From: an uncultured bacterium
Lineage (GTDB): Bacteria; Verrucomicrobiota; Kiritimatiellia; RFP12; UBA1067
NCBI GenBank assembly: GCA_902779075.1
Contig: CACZAK010000022.1
Coordinates: forward strand, 1 to 64,000
DNA: 64,000 bases
Reading direction: 5' to 3'
Shown in pieces: positions 42,559-50,688 of the stretch. The translations under genes and the position numbers were made by a program. How positions within the stretch are numbered: the first letter of the stretch is position 1; each line of letters starts with the position of its first letter. A model generated the notes under the pieces. It was not told the DNA's origin. It saw nothing but the letters and a program-made list of their open reading frames with translations, and did no database searches.

Positions 42559-43217
42559 GGCATTATCCTTTCAGTTTGGATGTACTTGATGGCGGCGAGC
42601 GGCGTGGGGACGACAGGGCATCCGGTGGCACGCAGGCGCTCGGCGGTCTGGTGTCCGCAATCGACGAGAATGACTTCCGCGCCGATGGCAGTACCGACTT
42701 CGGCGTCGTGGAGTGTGTCGCCAATAAAGTAGTGCTTCGTCTGCGCGGGAAGGGCGGCGACGAGGTCGTGTCCGCGCGAAAGCTTTGTGGCGCCGTCGAG
42801 GTTGTCGACGCCGAAGATGTGCGTGAGGAACGGGGCTACGCCGAAGCGCGCGGTATCGCGTTGGAGAAGGTCTTCGCGGAGGGCGCTGAGGATGCACTGG
42901 TTGAAGCCGCCGGCGCGGGCGGTTTCGAGGGCCTCGAGCGAGGTGGGTTGGAGGCCCTGCGGCTCGGCGGCGATGAAGGCGTGGAAGTCAGTGCAGATTT
43001 CATCCCAGTCCACGCGGTCGAGGTCGATGCCGACCTGCTGGTAGAAGGGGCGCACGGGGAAACCGAAGTTGGCGCGGTAGAAATCGCGTGTGACGGGCGG
43101 AAGACCGTGTTTGGCGAGCATGCGGCTCAACGCGGCCACGGCGGCGTCGACGTCGTCGAGCAGCGTGCCGTTCCAGTCCCAGATGAGGGTACGGTTTATT
43201 TTCGTTTCAGTTTTCAT
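42555..43217 (-). CDS. HAD-superfamily phosphatase
   Basis: 220 aa. Motif I is IWDWNGTLLDD (second Asp of the usual DxDGT pattern replaced by Asn), a form seen in many phosphoglycolate-phosphatase-like HADs; motif II SAL and motif IV YFIGDTLHDAEVG are present, with an alpha-helical cap between. Substrate unknown. Translationally coupled to the UGSC-like gene downstream by an ATGA overlap, which makes a shared pathway plausible. Confidence 0.85.
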   Translation of the reverse strand: MKTETKINRTLIWDWNGTLLDDVDAAVAALSRMLAKHGLPPVTRDFYRANFGFPVRPFYQQVGIDLDRVDWDEICTDFHAFIAAEPQGLQPTSLEALETARAGGFNQCILSALREDLLQRDTARFGVAPFLTHIFGVDNLDGATKLSRGHDLVAALPAQTKHYFIGDTLHDAEVGTAIGAEVILVDCGHQTAERLRATGCPVVPTPLAAIKYIQTERIMP

Positions 43218-43228
43218 TTTTAGTTTGA

Positions 43229-43290
43229 GGACAAAAGACGAAGGACAGAAGACAAAGGATTAAGGACTTTGGACATTGGACATTTGATTG
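43229..43290. repeat. Heptad short-tandem-repeat array
   Basis: At least eight successive 7-mers of the form N-RGACNN (AGGACAA, AAGACGA, AGGACAG, AAGACAA, AGGATTA, AGGACTT, TGGACAT, TGGACAT). It fills the gap between comF and the HAD gene and shares AGGACAGAAGACAAAGGA with the inverted half of the array at 26290. Confidence 0.85.
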
Positions 43291-43291
43291 T

Positions 43292-44038
43292 TTAATCTTT
43301 AAGGCGTCGGGCAACGGAGGCGCACCACACGCGGAAGGCACCGCCTTCGAGGAGAGCTTTGGCGCAGTGCGCGAAGGTGTTGCCGGAGGTCATCACGTCG
43401 TCGATGAGAAGCACGGTGCGTCCGCGGATGAAACGCGTATCGGTGACGGCGAAAGCGCCGATGAGGTTCTTGCGGCGTTCGTCGCCGGAGAGACGCGACT
43501 GGTGTTCCGTATCTTTGATACGCGTGAAGGAGCGTTCGTCGACGCGGCGGTTGATGCGGCGCCCGAGCGCCCGCGCGAGGAGGGCGCTCTGGTTGTAGCC
43601 GCGCGTGCGCAGGCGGTTGGGGTGAAGGGGCACGGGCACGATCACGTCTACGTCGGCGGGTTGCAGTTTGGCACGTACGGCACCCTCGAGCAAATCCGCA
43701 AGATCTTCCGCGAGCCAGACGGCGGCGCCGAACTTGAAGTCGTTCACGAGCTGGTCGACGGGGGCCTCGTAGACGACGGCGCTGCGCGCACGTTCGTAGG
43801 CGGGCTTCTCCTTGGCGCAGGCCTCGCAGACGAAATCGTGCGTCACCTTCGAGGCGATGATGGTGCCGCAGATGCGGCAGCAGCCGTCCGCTTCGTGGAA
43901 GGGAAGTCCCGCGAAGCAGGCGGAGCAGAGGTGGCGGCCGGGGCGGTCGGACGGGCGCGCGCACGTCTTTACCGCGCAGACGCGCGGCCAGACGCGGTCG
44001 AGGACGGCGTCCAGGAACTTGCCCGCCCGGCCCGACAT
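43292..44038 (-). CDS. ComF-family phosphoribosyltransferase-like protein
   Basis: 248 aa. An N-terminal zinc-ribbon-like cysteine set (CAVKTC, CSACF, CCRICG, CEAC) precedes a type I phosphoribosyltransferase fold with the PRPP loop VLLIDDVMTSGNT and VPVPLHPNRLRTRGYNQS, the ComF signature. Homologues act in DNA uptake or amidotransfer; the exact activity is unknown. The ATG at 44038 was chosen because the cysteine domain starts there and the nucleotidyltransferase stop is two bases upstream. Longer in-frame sequence upstream is antisense to nothing and overlaps the neighbour. Confidence 0.9.
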   Translation of the reverse strand: MSGRAGKFLDAVLDRVWPRVCAVKTCARPSDRPGRHLCSACFAGLPFHEADGCCRICGTIIASKVTHDFVCEACAKEKPAYERARSAVVYEAPVDQLVNDFKFGAAVWLAEDLADLLEGAVRAKLQPADVDVIVPVPLHPNRLRTRGYNQSALLARALGRRINRRVDERSFTRIKDTEHQSRLSGDERRKNLIGAFAVTDTRFIRGRTVLLIDDVMTSGNTFAHCAKALLEGGAFRVWCASVARRLKD

Positions 44039-44040
44039 GC

Positions 44041-44955
44041 TCACTTCCCGAACAGCGACGCGGGGTATTCGCCGGCGTCGACGAGGGCGCGGATCGCGTC
44101 CGTGACAAGCGGCTTGTCCTCGCGGTACGTGACGCCGAACCAGGCGGACTCCGTGGGCAGCACGTCGACTGTGGCGGCGCCCTCGTGGATCATCTCGTCC
44201 ACGACGAAGGGAATGTACCACTCGCTCTTCTCCTCCGCGCCGCGCTGGGCGAGCCAGGCGGGGAAGCGGGCTTCGAGCGCGTCGAAGAGCGCGGGCGTGA
44301 AGCCCCAGAGGTTCATGGAGACGCGCTCCTTGCCGGTGAGCTTCACGGGGGCGGCGGGATCCTCTTGGTTCTCCGCGCCTTCGGGCGTGCGCACGAGCTT
44401 CGTCATTTCAGTGACACCGGTGAGTTTCCCGTCAGGAGTCACCTGGCAGATGCCGCGCGCGACGGAACCGTGGTCGGAGAGCGTGAGGTCGAGCTTGTAG
44501 CCGACCATCGCAAACTGGAGCGGGCGCGCGGCGGCATCGACGCCTGTGAGGAAGGACGAGAGGCGCGCGAAGGCGTCGCGGCCATAGAAGTCGTCCGCGT
44601 TGATTGCGGCGAACGGCTCGCCCACCACGTTGCGCGCGGCGCGGACCGCGTGGGCGGTGCCCCACGGTTTCGTGCGCCCGGCGGGGACGGTGTAGGGGGC
44701 AGGGAGGTCGTTTATGTCCTGGAAGGCGTAGTCGACGGGCATGAGGCCCTCGTACTTCGCGCCCACCTGGCGGCGGAAGACCTCCTCGATGTCCTTGCGG
44801 ATGATGAACACGACCTTGCCGAAGCCGGCGCGGTGCGCATCAAAGACGGAATAGTCGAGAATGGCCTCTCCCGAAGGGCCCACGGGATCTACCTGCTTGA
44901 GGCCGCCATAACGGGATCCCATTCCTGCGGCCAGAACTACGAGTGTTGGTTTCAT
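44041..44955 (-). CDS. Sugar-phosphate nucleotidyltransferase-like protein
   Basis: 304 aa. Nucleotide-binding loop VLAAGMGSRYGGLKQ, then VGPSGEAILDY, and the metal motif AINADDFYGR. This is the NTP-transferase fold of nucleoside-diphosphate-sugar pyrophosphorylases, in an orphan subfamily common in Bacteroidota and PVC genomes; C-terminal part VDVLPTESAWFGVTYREDK. AAAGGAAC precedes the ATG. Likely makes an activated sugar for envelope glycans, but the sugar is unknown. First gene of a four-gene minus-strand run. Confidence 0.85.
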   Translation of the reverse strand: MKPTLVVLAAGMGSRYGGLKQVDPVGPSGEAILDYSVFDAHRAGFGKVVFIIRKDIEEVFRRQVGAKYEGLMPVDYAFQDINDLPAPYTVPAGRTKPWGTAHAVRAARNVVGEPFAAINADDFYGRDAFARLSSFLTGVDAAARPLQFAMVGYKLDLTLSDHGSVARGICQVTPDGKLTGVTEMTKLVRTPEGAENQEDPAAPVKLTGKERVSMNLWGFTPALFDALEARFPAWLAQRGAEEKSEWYIPFVVDEMIHEGAATVDVLPTESAWFGVTYREDKPLVTDAIRALVDAGEYPASLFGK

Positions 44956-44982
44956 TTGCGTTCCTTTCCTGTTGCGGACATT

Positions 44983-44991
44983 AGTATAGCA
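44983..44991 (-). promoter_or_regulatory. Extended -10 promoter of the nucleotidyltransferase gene
   Basis: The minus strand reads TTTTTGC-TATACT, about 27 bases before the ATG at 44955; divergent from the plus-strand promoter at 45045. Confidence 0.65.
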
Positions 44992-45044
44992 AAAATACGC
45001 CGTCTGCGGCGGAGGTTTTCGTTGCTTGCCGTCTGGATTCTGTC

Positions 45045-45073
45045 TTTTCAGCGGGGCGGGCATTTGATATAAT
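45045..45073 (+). promoter_or_regulatory. Promoter giving a leaderless 13-codon frame
   Basis: TTTTCA (45045-45050), 17-base spacer, TATAAT (45068-45073), then seven bases to an ATG at 45081. Confidence 0.7.
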
Positions 45074-45080
45074 AGCGCCC

Positions 45081-45122
45081 ATGAAAAACAGAACATTGTC
45101 TGCCTTTGGGGCAACATGTTGA
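45081..45122 (+). CDS. Leaderless 13-codon upstream frame (putative leader peptide)
   Basis: MKNRTLSAFGATC then TGA. Its ATG lies at the predicted transcription start, and its stop overlaps the Shine-Dalgarno GAAGGAG of the oxidoreductase gene starting at 45134. The arrangement would let ribosomes loading on the bare 5' end terminate on the downstream ribosome-binding site. Coding by position only; there is no homology to test. Confidence 0.45.
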   Translation: MKNRTLSAFGATC

Positions 45123-45133
45123 AGGAGAAGAGG

Positions 45134-46624
45134 ATGCGGATAGAGAGAAGAGGATTCCTGAAGGGCGTACTTGCCGCCGGCGCGGCGCCGGTGGTTGTGC
45201 CGGCGAGCGTGTTCGGCGCGACGGCCCCCAGCAACAAGGTGCAGATCGCCATCATCGGGTGCGGACGCATCGGCACGACGATGGACATCGCGGGAATGGC
45301 GCAGAACGAGGACATCGCCATGCTCACCTCGGTGTGCGACGTCGATGCCGCGCGCCTCGCCAGCATGAAGGTCACCGCCGAGGCGTACTACCGCCACAAG
45401 ATGGACCACCTCAAGCTGGAGCGCGACTACCGCAAGGTGCTGGACGACCCCGGCGTGGACGGCGTGATGATCTGCACGCCCGACCACTGGCACGCGCGCA
45501 TGGCGGTGGAGGCGTGTCTGAAGGGCAAGGACATCTACGTGCAGAAGCCGATCGCCTTCTCCATCGAGGAGAGCCTCGCCATCAAGGAGGCCGTGCGGCG
45601 CACGAAGCGCATCTTCTACACCGGCACGCAGCAGCGCAGCGAGAACTTCTGCGGCAACGGATTCCGCTGGGCGACGGACTGCATCAAGAGCGGACGCATC
45701 GGGAAGCTCGTGCGCATCGAGACGGGCATCATCGACAACAGCCCCGCGAAGGAATGGGACGTGCCGTCCATGGAGGAGACGCCCGACAAGCGCGACTTCG
45801 ACTTCGACCTCTGGCTCGGCCCCGCGCGCGACGATGTGCGCTACTCCCAGCTGCGCACGCACTGGCGCAGCGTGGCGGCGCGTCCCGGCGGCGGACGCAC
45901 CATCTCCCGCGGCCCCGCGTTCGTGCCCGGGCAGAACGTGGGCTGGCTCCAGATACAGGACTACTGCACCGGAAACGTCTCCGGCTGGGGCACGCACATG
46001 ATCGACTCCGCGCAGTGGCCCCTGGACGAGGCGATGCCGATATCCGTCAAGGCCGACATCGCGAACTTCATGCACGGCCGTCTCTTCAACGTGCACGACC
46101 ACTGTCTCGTCACCTACAAGTACGCGAACGGCGTGGAGATGAAGCTCGGCACGCCGCGCGCCTCGAACTTCAAGATCGGCGTGAGGTATATCGGCGAAAA
46201 CGGCGACTGGATCTACGCCAACCGATTCGTCTCCCGCATCCCGGAGAAGGACCGCGTCGACACCGCCTACAAGCCGAAGGCCGACATCTGGCGCAGGTGC
46301 GAGGCGAACAGGAAGGGCATCATCGAGGAGACGCCCGAATCGCACGTGGCGCGCAACGAGCTCAAGGGACACCACCGCATCTGGTTCGTGTGTATGCGCG
46401 AGCGCAAGGACACGAACATCCCCGTGGAGGCCACCTGCTCCTCCACGATCTCGTGCATCCTCGGCTACCACGCGCTCAACAACCCTGGCCGCACGATCGA
46501 GTGGGATCCCGTTAACTGCAAGTTCAAAGACCCCTCGGACGAGAAGAACCTGCGCAACTGCTTCATGCGTCCGCAGTTCTCCGCCATCGAGGCACTCAAG
46601 GAAATCAGGAAGAGAGGCGCGTAA
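45134..46624 (+). CDS. Tat-exported Gfo/Idh/MocA family oxidoreductase
   Basis: 496 aa. Tat signal MRIERRGFLKGVLAAGAAP; the ATG at 45134 has GAAGGAGAAGAGG upstream and is preferred over the ATG at 45116. Rossmann motif IAIIGCGRIGTTMD, CTPDHWHARMAVEA, and the family EKP-like motif as VQKPIAF, with WGTHMIDSAQWPLD carrying the conserved His. Differs from the protein at 26440 in retaining the KP dipeptide and in a longer C-terminal half (DIWRRCEANRKG). Predicted extracytoplasmic sugar oxidoreductase or glycoside-cleaving enzyme of the NAD-dependent type. Confidence 0.88.
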   Translation: MRIERRGFLKGVLAAGAAPVVVPASVFGATAPSNKVQIAIIGCGRIGTTMDIAGMAQNEDIAMLTSVCDVDAARLASMKVTAEAYYRHKMDHLKLERDYRKVLDDPGVDGVMICTPDHWHARMAVEACLKGKDIYVQKPIAFSIEESLAIKEAVRRTKRIFYTGTQQRSENFCGNGFRWATDCIKSGRIGKLVRIETGIIDNSPAKEWDVPSMEETPDKRDFDFDLWLGPARDDVRYSQLRTHWRSVAARPGGGRTISRGPAFVPGQNVGWLQIQDYCTGNVSGWGTHMIDSAQWPLDEAMPISVKADIANFMHGRLFNVHDHCLVTYKYANGVEMKLGTPRASNFKIGVRYIGENGDWIYANRFVSRIPEKDRVDTAYKPKADIWRRCEANRKGIIEETPESHVARNELKGHHRIWFVCMRERKDTNIPVEATCSSTISCILGYHALNNPGRTIEWDPVNCKFKDPSDEKNLRNCFMRPQFSAIEALKEIRKRGA

Positions 46625-46628
46625 CACG

Positions 46629-47231
46629 ATGTTTGTAAAGCTCACAAAATCCGACGGAACGCCGGTATGGCTGAATCCCGAGTTCATAGTGCGCATTGAG
46701 TCGTGGAAAACGGGTTCAGCCGTGGCCGCGGCCGGGGACGGTGATTTCGAGGTGCGCGAGACGCCCGCTGCTATTCTTGCATTGTGCCAGGCGGCTCCGG
46801 TGCTGGTGCCGAAGCCGGCCGAAGAGCCGGCCAAGCCAAAAACGCGCGGACGCCGCAAGAAGGCAGAGACGCCGCCGGCTGAAGAGGCGCCCGTGGCGGA
46901 ACCGCCTGCCGAAACGCCATCGGCAGAAGAGCCTGCCGCCTCCGTGGAGGAGCCGAAACCAGAGTCCGAACCGTCATCGGTTACTGCGGAAGCGCCGGCG
47001 CCTGCGGTTGTGTTGTCGGCTGATACTCTTTTCCCAGATGCGCCGGACGAAATATCCTGCGCTGCCGCGATACTGAAGAAGAACCGCTGCCGTTCGCGCA
47101 AGCGGATTCTGAACACGCTCAAGAGCCGGAACCCCAAGATGTCCATGGACGATGCGCGCTCCATGCTGGAGCAGATGGAGGCTCGCGGATTCGTGTCGAT
47201 CGACGCGCAGGGGCACGCCGTGTTCAACTGA
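46629..47231 (+). CDS. Hypothetical protein with FlbD-like N-terminus
   Basis: 200 aa. Residues 1-50 (MFVKLTKSDGTPVWLNPEFI, then VRIES and FEVRETPAAI) resemble the small FlbD fold. Residues about 65-140 are a Pro/Ala/Glu-rich linker with a KPKTRGRRKK patch. The C-terminal 65 residues are helical and basic (KKNRCRSRKRILNTLKSRNP) with MSMDDARSMLEQMEARGFV, a possible winged-helix or nucleic-acid-binding module. No flagellar genes are nearby. Four bases after the oxidoreductase stop; no clear Shine-Dalgarno. Confidence 0.6.
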   Translation: MFVKLTKSDGTPVWLNPEFIVRIESWKTGSAVAAAGDGDFEVRETPAAILALCQAAPVLVPKPAEEPAKPKTRGRRKKAETPPAEEAPVAEPPAETPSAEEPAASVEEPKPESEPSSVTAEAPAPAVVLSADTLFPDAPDEISCAAAILKKNRCRSRKRILNTLKSRNPKMSMDDARSMLEQMEARGFVSIDAQGHAVFN

Positions 47232-47249
47232 TTTGAGTTTCATTTAGCG

Positions 47250-48260
47250 ATGGAGATGTCTCGCCAGACGGGTGTTTCGTTCGCCCATGTTTGCAAGATC
47301 TACGCCAAGGGACAAAAGCCTGCGGTGGACGACTTCACGTTCGAGGTGCGTCCCGGCGAGTTTCTCGTGCTGGTGGGGCCGAGCGGATGCGGCAAGTCCA
47401 CCACGCTCCGCATGGTTGCGGGACTTGAACTTCCCACGTCGGGGCGCATTGAAATCGGCGGACGCGACGTGACGAACCTTCCGCCGAAGGACCGCGACAT
47501 CGCGATGGTGTTCCAGAACTACGCCCTCTATCCGCACATGACCGTGCGCGAGAACATGAGCTTCGCGCTGCGCCTGCGCCACGTTCCGAAAGGCGAGATC
47601 GCGCGGCGTGTGGACGCGGCGGCGGAGACTTTAGGACTCGGCGCGTACCTCGATCGCCTGCCCAAGGCGCTTTCCGGGGGACAGCGCCAGCGCGTGGCCG
47701 TGGGGCGCGCGATAGTGCGCGAGCCGGCGGTTTTCCTCTTCGACGAACCTCTCTCCAACTTGGACGCGAAAATGCGCGTGGAGATGCGCGCGGAGATCGT
47801 GCGCCTTCACCACCGCCTCGGCGCGACGATGATATACGTTACGCACGACCAGACCGAGGCGATGACGATGGGCGACCGCATCGTGGTGATGGAGGGCGGG
47901 CGCATACAGCAGGCCGCGCCGCCGCTTGAGGTTTACGACCATCCCGCGAACAAGTTCGTGGCGTCCTTCATCGGTACGCCGCCGATGAACCTCCTGCCGC
48001 CGGGCGTGCTAGACCTAAGCCGCACGGCAGGGGTGCGTCCCGAGCACATCCGCCTGTTCCCCGCCGATGGCGCTCCGGACGGTGCCTTGTCGGCGACTGT
48101 GGACATCGTCGAGCCGCTTGGCGCGGAGACGCTTGTACACGCAATTCTCGACGGACGCCAGACGCACGTCGTCGCACGCGCACCGGGCGACTCGCGCCTG
48201 CGCCACGGCGACCATATCGCGCTCGTCCCAGACCCAACGAAGACAGTGTTTTTCGACTGA
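47250..48260 (+). CDS. Sugar ABC transporter ATPase (MalK/UgpC/MsmK type)
   Basis: 336 aa. Walker A GPSGCGKST, Q-loop VFQNYALYPHMT, signature LSGGQRQR, Walker B VFLFDEPLSNLD and the His switch THDQTEAMTMGDR, followed by a C-terminal TOBE/OB region (about 240-336) as in MalK. No permease or binding-protein genes adjoin it; it may serve several transporters encoded elsewhere, as MsmK does in streptococci. Start at 47250 or 47256. Confidence 0.93.
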   Translation: MEMSRQTGVSFAHVCKIYAKGQKPAVDDFTFEVRPGEFLVLVGPSGCGKSTTLRMVAGLELPTSGRIEIGGRDVTNLPPKDRDIAMVFQNYALYPHMTVRENMSFALRLRHVPKGEIARRVDAAAETLGLGAYLDRLPKALSGGQRQRVAVGRAIVREPAVFLFDEPLSNLDAKMRVEMRAEIVRLHHRLGATMIYVTHDQTEAMTMGDRIVVMEGGRIQQAAPPLEVYDHPANKFVASFIGTPPMNLLPPGVLDLSRTAGVRPEHIRLFPADGAPDGALSATVDIVEPLGAETLVHAILDGRQTHVVARAPGDSRLRHGDHIALVPDPTKTVFFD

Positions 48261-48278
48261 CCAGAAGGAATACAGCTT

Positions 48279-49526
48279 ATGCAGACATCATTCAAGAATC
48301 TCGAACTTGACGGCAAGGCGGTGGATATCGCGGTGGAGAACGGACGCATCGCGTCCATAACGCCGTCAGAGCCGTCGCAGTCGCGTGCGCGTCCCGTCGT
48401 GCCCGCATTCTACAACTGCCACACTCATCTCGCGATGAGCCTTCTGCGCGGCTACGCGGACGACCTGGAGCTGATGCCGTGGCTGCAGGAGCACATCTGG
48501 CCGGCTGAGGCGCACCTCACGGATGAAATCGTCTATGCCGGCACGCGTCTTGCGATTTTGGAACTGATCCGCTCAGGCACCGTGTTCGCGAACGACATGT
48601 ACTGGTACGCACCGGCCGTGGCGCGCGCCGCCGAGGAGATGGGTATCCGCTGTGCGGTGTCTATGCAGACAATCGAGACCGGAGGCCCTGGACACAACGA
48701 CCCCAAGAACATTGCCGCCAACGCAGCGCTCGCCGGTTTGCCGCGCGACGCTTCCAGCCGCGTGTTCGCGACGCTCGCTCCGCACGCGATCTACACCGTG
48801 TGCGAACAGTCCCTGCGCGACATCGCCGCGCGCGCGAAGGCGGAGGACACATTCATACACGTGCATGTGGCGGAGACACGCTTCGAAGTTGAGACGTGCA
48901 TGAAGGAACACGGCGGACGCACGCCCGTTGCCTACCTGAACGACATTGGACTGCTGGGCCCCAAGACCGTGATGGCGCATTGCGTCCATTTGACCGATGA
49001 CGACATCCGCATCATCGCGGACACGGGCGCGGTGATCTGCGAGAACCAACAGTCGAACATGAAGCTCGTATCGGGGCTCTTCCCGTTCAAGCGCGCGGTC
49101 GAGAAGGGCGGGTGCCGCGCTTCAATCGGCACGGACGGCGCTTCTTCGAACAACTCCCTCTCGATGTTCGCGGAAATGAAGTGCGCGGCGCTTGCGGCGA
49201 AGATAGAGATCGGCGATCCCACGTGCGCCCCGGCCAAGACGGTATACGGCCTTGCAACGCGGGGCGGCGCGCAGGCTTTTGGCATCGACGCGGGCGAAAT
49301 CCGCGTGGGCGCGGCGGCAGATTTCGTGATACTCGATCCGGACCGTCTGCCGCTTGTGCCGGGATTCAACCGCACGAGCGACCTTGTTTACGCGGCGGAT
49401 CCGTCGTGCGTTGACACGGTGGTGTGCGACGGCCGCGTGTTGATGGAAGGTGGAGTAATACCGGGCGAAGGGGAAATCATCGCCGCAGCCCGCGCAGCCG
49501 CCAGAACTTTTTCCAAAAGCAGATAA
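48279..49526 (+). CDS. Amidohydrolase, MTA/SAH deaminase-like
   Basis: 415 aa metal-dependent deaminase of the TrzN/MtaD group. Metal ligands: NCHTHLAMSLLRGY (HxH), HVHVAET, AHCVHLTDDD, and GTDGASSNNSLSMF (Asp). N- and C-terminal beta strands form the usual composite sandwich (AADFVILDPDRLP). It likely deaminates S-adenosylhomocysteine, methylthioadenosine or related purines. AGAAGGAA precedes the ATG. Confidence 0.88.
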   Translation: MQTSFKNLELDGKAVDIAVENGRIASITPSEPSQSRARPVVPAFYNCHTHLAMSLLRGYADDLELMPWLQEHIWPAEAHLTDEIVYAGTRLAILELIRSGTVFANDMYWYAPAVARAAEEMGIRCAVSMQTIETGGPGHNDPKNIAANAALAGLPRDASSRVFATLAPHAIYTVCEQSLRDIAARAKAEDTFIHVHVAETRFEVETCMKEHGGRTPVAYLNDIGLLGPKTVMAHCVHLTDDDIRIIADTGAVICENQQSNMKLVSGLFPFKRAVEKGGCRASIGTDGASSNNSLSMFAEMKCAALAAKIEIGDPTCAPAKTVYGLATRGGAQAFGIDAGEIRVGAAADFVILDPDRLPLVPGFNRTSDLVYAADPSCVDTVVCDGRVLMEGGVIPGEGEIIAAARAAARTFSKSR

Positions 49527-49539
49527 AAGGTAAGCTTGC

Positions 49540-50673
49540 ATGAGCAGTCTACATACGTTGGCCTTTGGGGACGGACCGGTATTGCAACCTGGGGAGAACT
49601 TTCGCGGATATGTCGTGGAACGCCTTCTTGGCGAAGGCGGGCTGGGGTCCGTGTGGCTTGCACGGCACCAGATGCTCGACACGCTCTTCGCGATCAAGAT
49701 CCTCGATCCGGAGATCGCAGAGCAGCAGCCCGACTACGTGAAACGCTTTGTGCGCGAGGCTAGGCTTGCGACCCGAATCCGCCATCCCAATCTCGTGAGG
49801 GTTCATGACGCAGGATACGACGAGACGAGGGGAGTCTACTTCCTCGTGATGGACTACGTCAAGGGCGATACGCTGCGCGCGGCCATTGCGTTTACTGGTG
49901 CACACGCGGAGAAGGACGCCATACACATCATCCTTCAGATCGCCGACGTGTTGGCGGCTGCCCAGCGTTTCGGCATGGTACACCGCGACCTTAAGCCGGA
50001 GAACATCATGTTGACTCCGGAGGGCAACGCCAAGCTGCTTGACCTTGGAATTGCGAAGATTGCTGAAGGGATCGACTCCCTGAAGACAAGCGCGAATTCG
50101 GTGTTCGGTACCCCTGCCTACATCTCTCCTGAACAGGCTACGGATTCCAGCACCGTTGATACGCGCGCCGACGTCTATAGCATGGGCGTCATTCTCTTTG
50201 AACTACTCTGCGGCCAGCGTCCGTATACGGGAAAATCGCCGCCGGAGGTTTTGCAGCAACTTCTCGAACCGACTCCTATTCCGGATATCCGCACCTTTAA
50301 CCCAGACGTCTCGCCCAATGTGTCCACTGTGCTGTCTCTCATGTGCGCCAAGAAGAAGGAAGACCGCCTCGCCTCGCCGCAGGATGTCATTTCCGCCTTT
50401 GCCCGCATTGGTTACGTCCTTTCGCCATCTGGCGAAACGGAGTTCGCAGCCGAGGAGGACGTGGTGTCATCCGGCATGGTGCAGGATCTTATACCTGAGT
50501 TTGTCAAGACGCCGCGGAAATCTAACGACCTTACGCTTGAGACACAAGATGAAGACGTCCAGGAGTTCTTGACCCAGCTTCGGCACAAGCGATTCCTCCA
50601 GCGGATGTTTTGGGTGGCGACGGGGCTGATTTTGATACTTCTCATTGCGCTGGCATGGCACCTCGCCGCATGA
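49540..50673 (+). CDS. Membrane-anchored Ser/Thr protein kinase
   Basis: 377 aa. Hanks-type kinase: glycine loop [14 protein letters not shown]53 in FAIKILD, catalytic [10 protein letters not shown], metal loop DLG instead of [14 protein letters not shown] and [15 protein letters not shown]. After a juxtamembrane linker, a single C-terminal hydrophobic segment ([20 protein letters not shown]) anchors it with almost no extracytoplasmic part. Last gene before a convergent glycosyltransferase gene. Confidence 0.92.
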   Translation: MSSLHTLAFGDGPVLQPGENFRGYVVERLLGEGGLGSVWLARHQMLDTLFAIKILDPEIAEQQPDYVKRFVREARLATRIRHPNLVRVHDAGYDETRGVYFLVMDYVKGDTLRAAIAFTGAHAEKDAIHIILQIADVLAAAQRFGMVHRDLKPENIMLTPEGNAKLLDLGIAKIAEGIDSLKTSANSVFGTPAYISPEQATDSSTVDTRADVYSMGVILFELLCGQRPYTGKSPPEVLQQLLEPTPIPDIRTFNPDVSPNVSTVLSLMCAKKKEDRLASPQDVISAFARIGYVLSPSGETEFAAEEDVVSSGMVQDLIPEFVKTPRKSNDLTLETQDEDVQEFLTQLRHKRFLQRMFWVATGLILILLIALAWHLAA

Positions 50674-50688
50674 AAAGCCAGTCCTGTG

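Noticed and set aside
45106..46515. 469-codon plus-strand frame overlapping the Tat oxidoreductase
   Set aside because: The other frame has the Tat signal, Rossmann loop and family motifs; this one is Arg/His/Gly-rich shadow.
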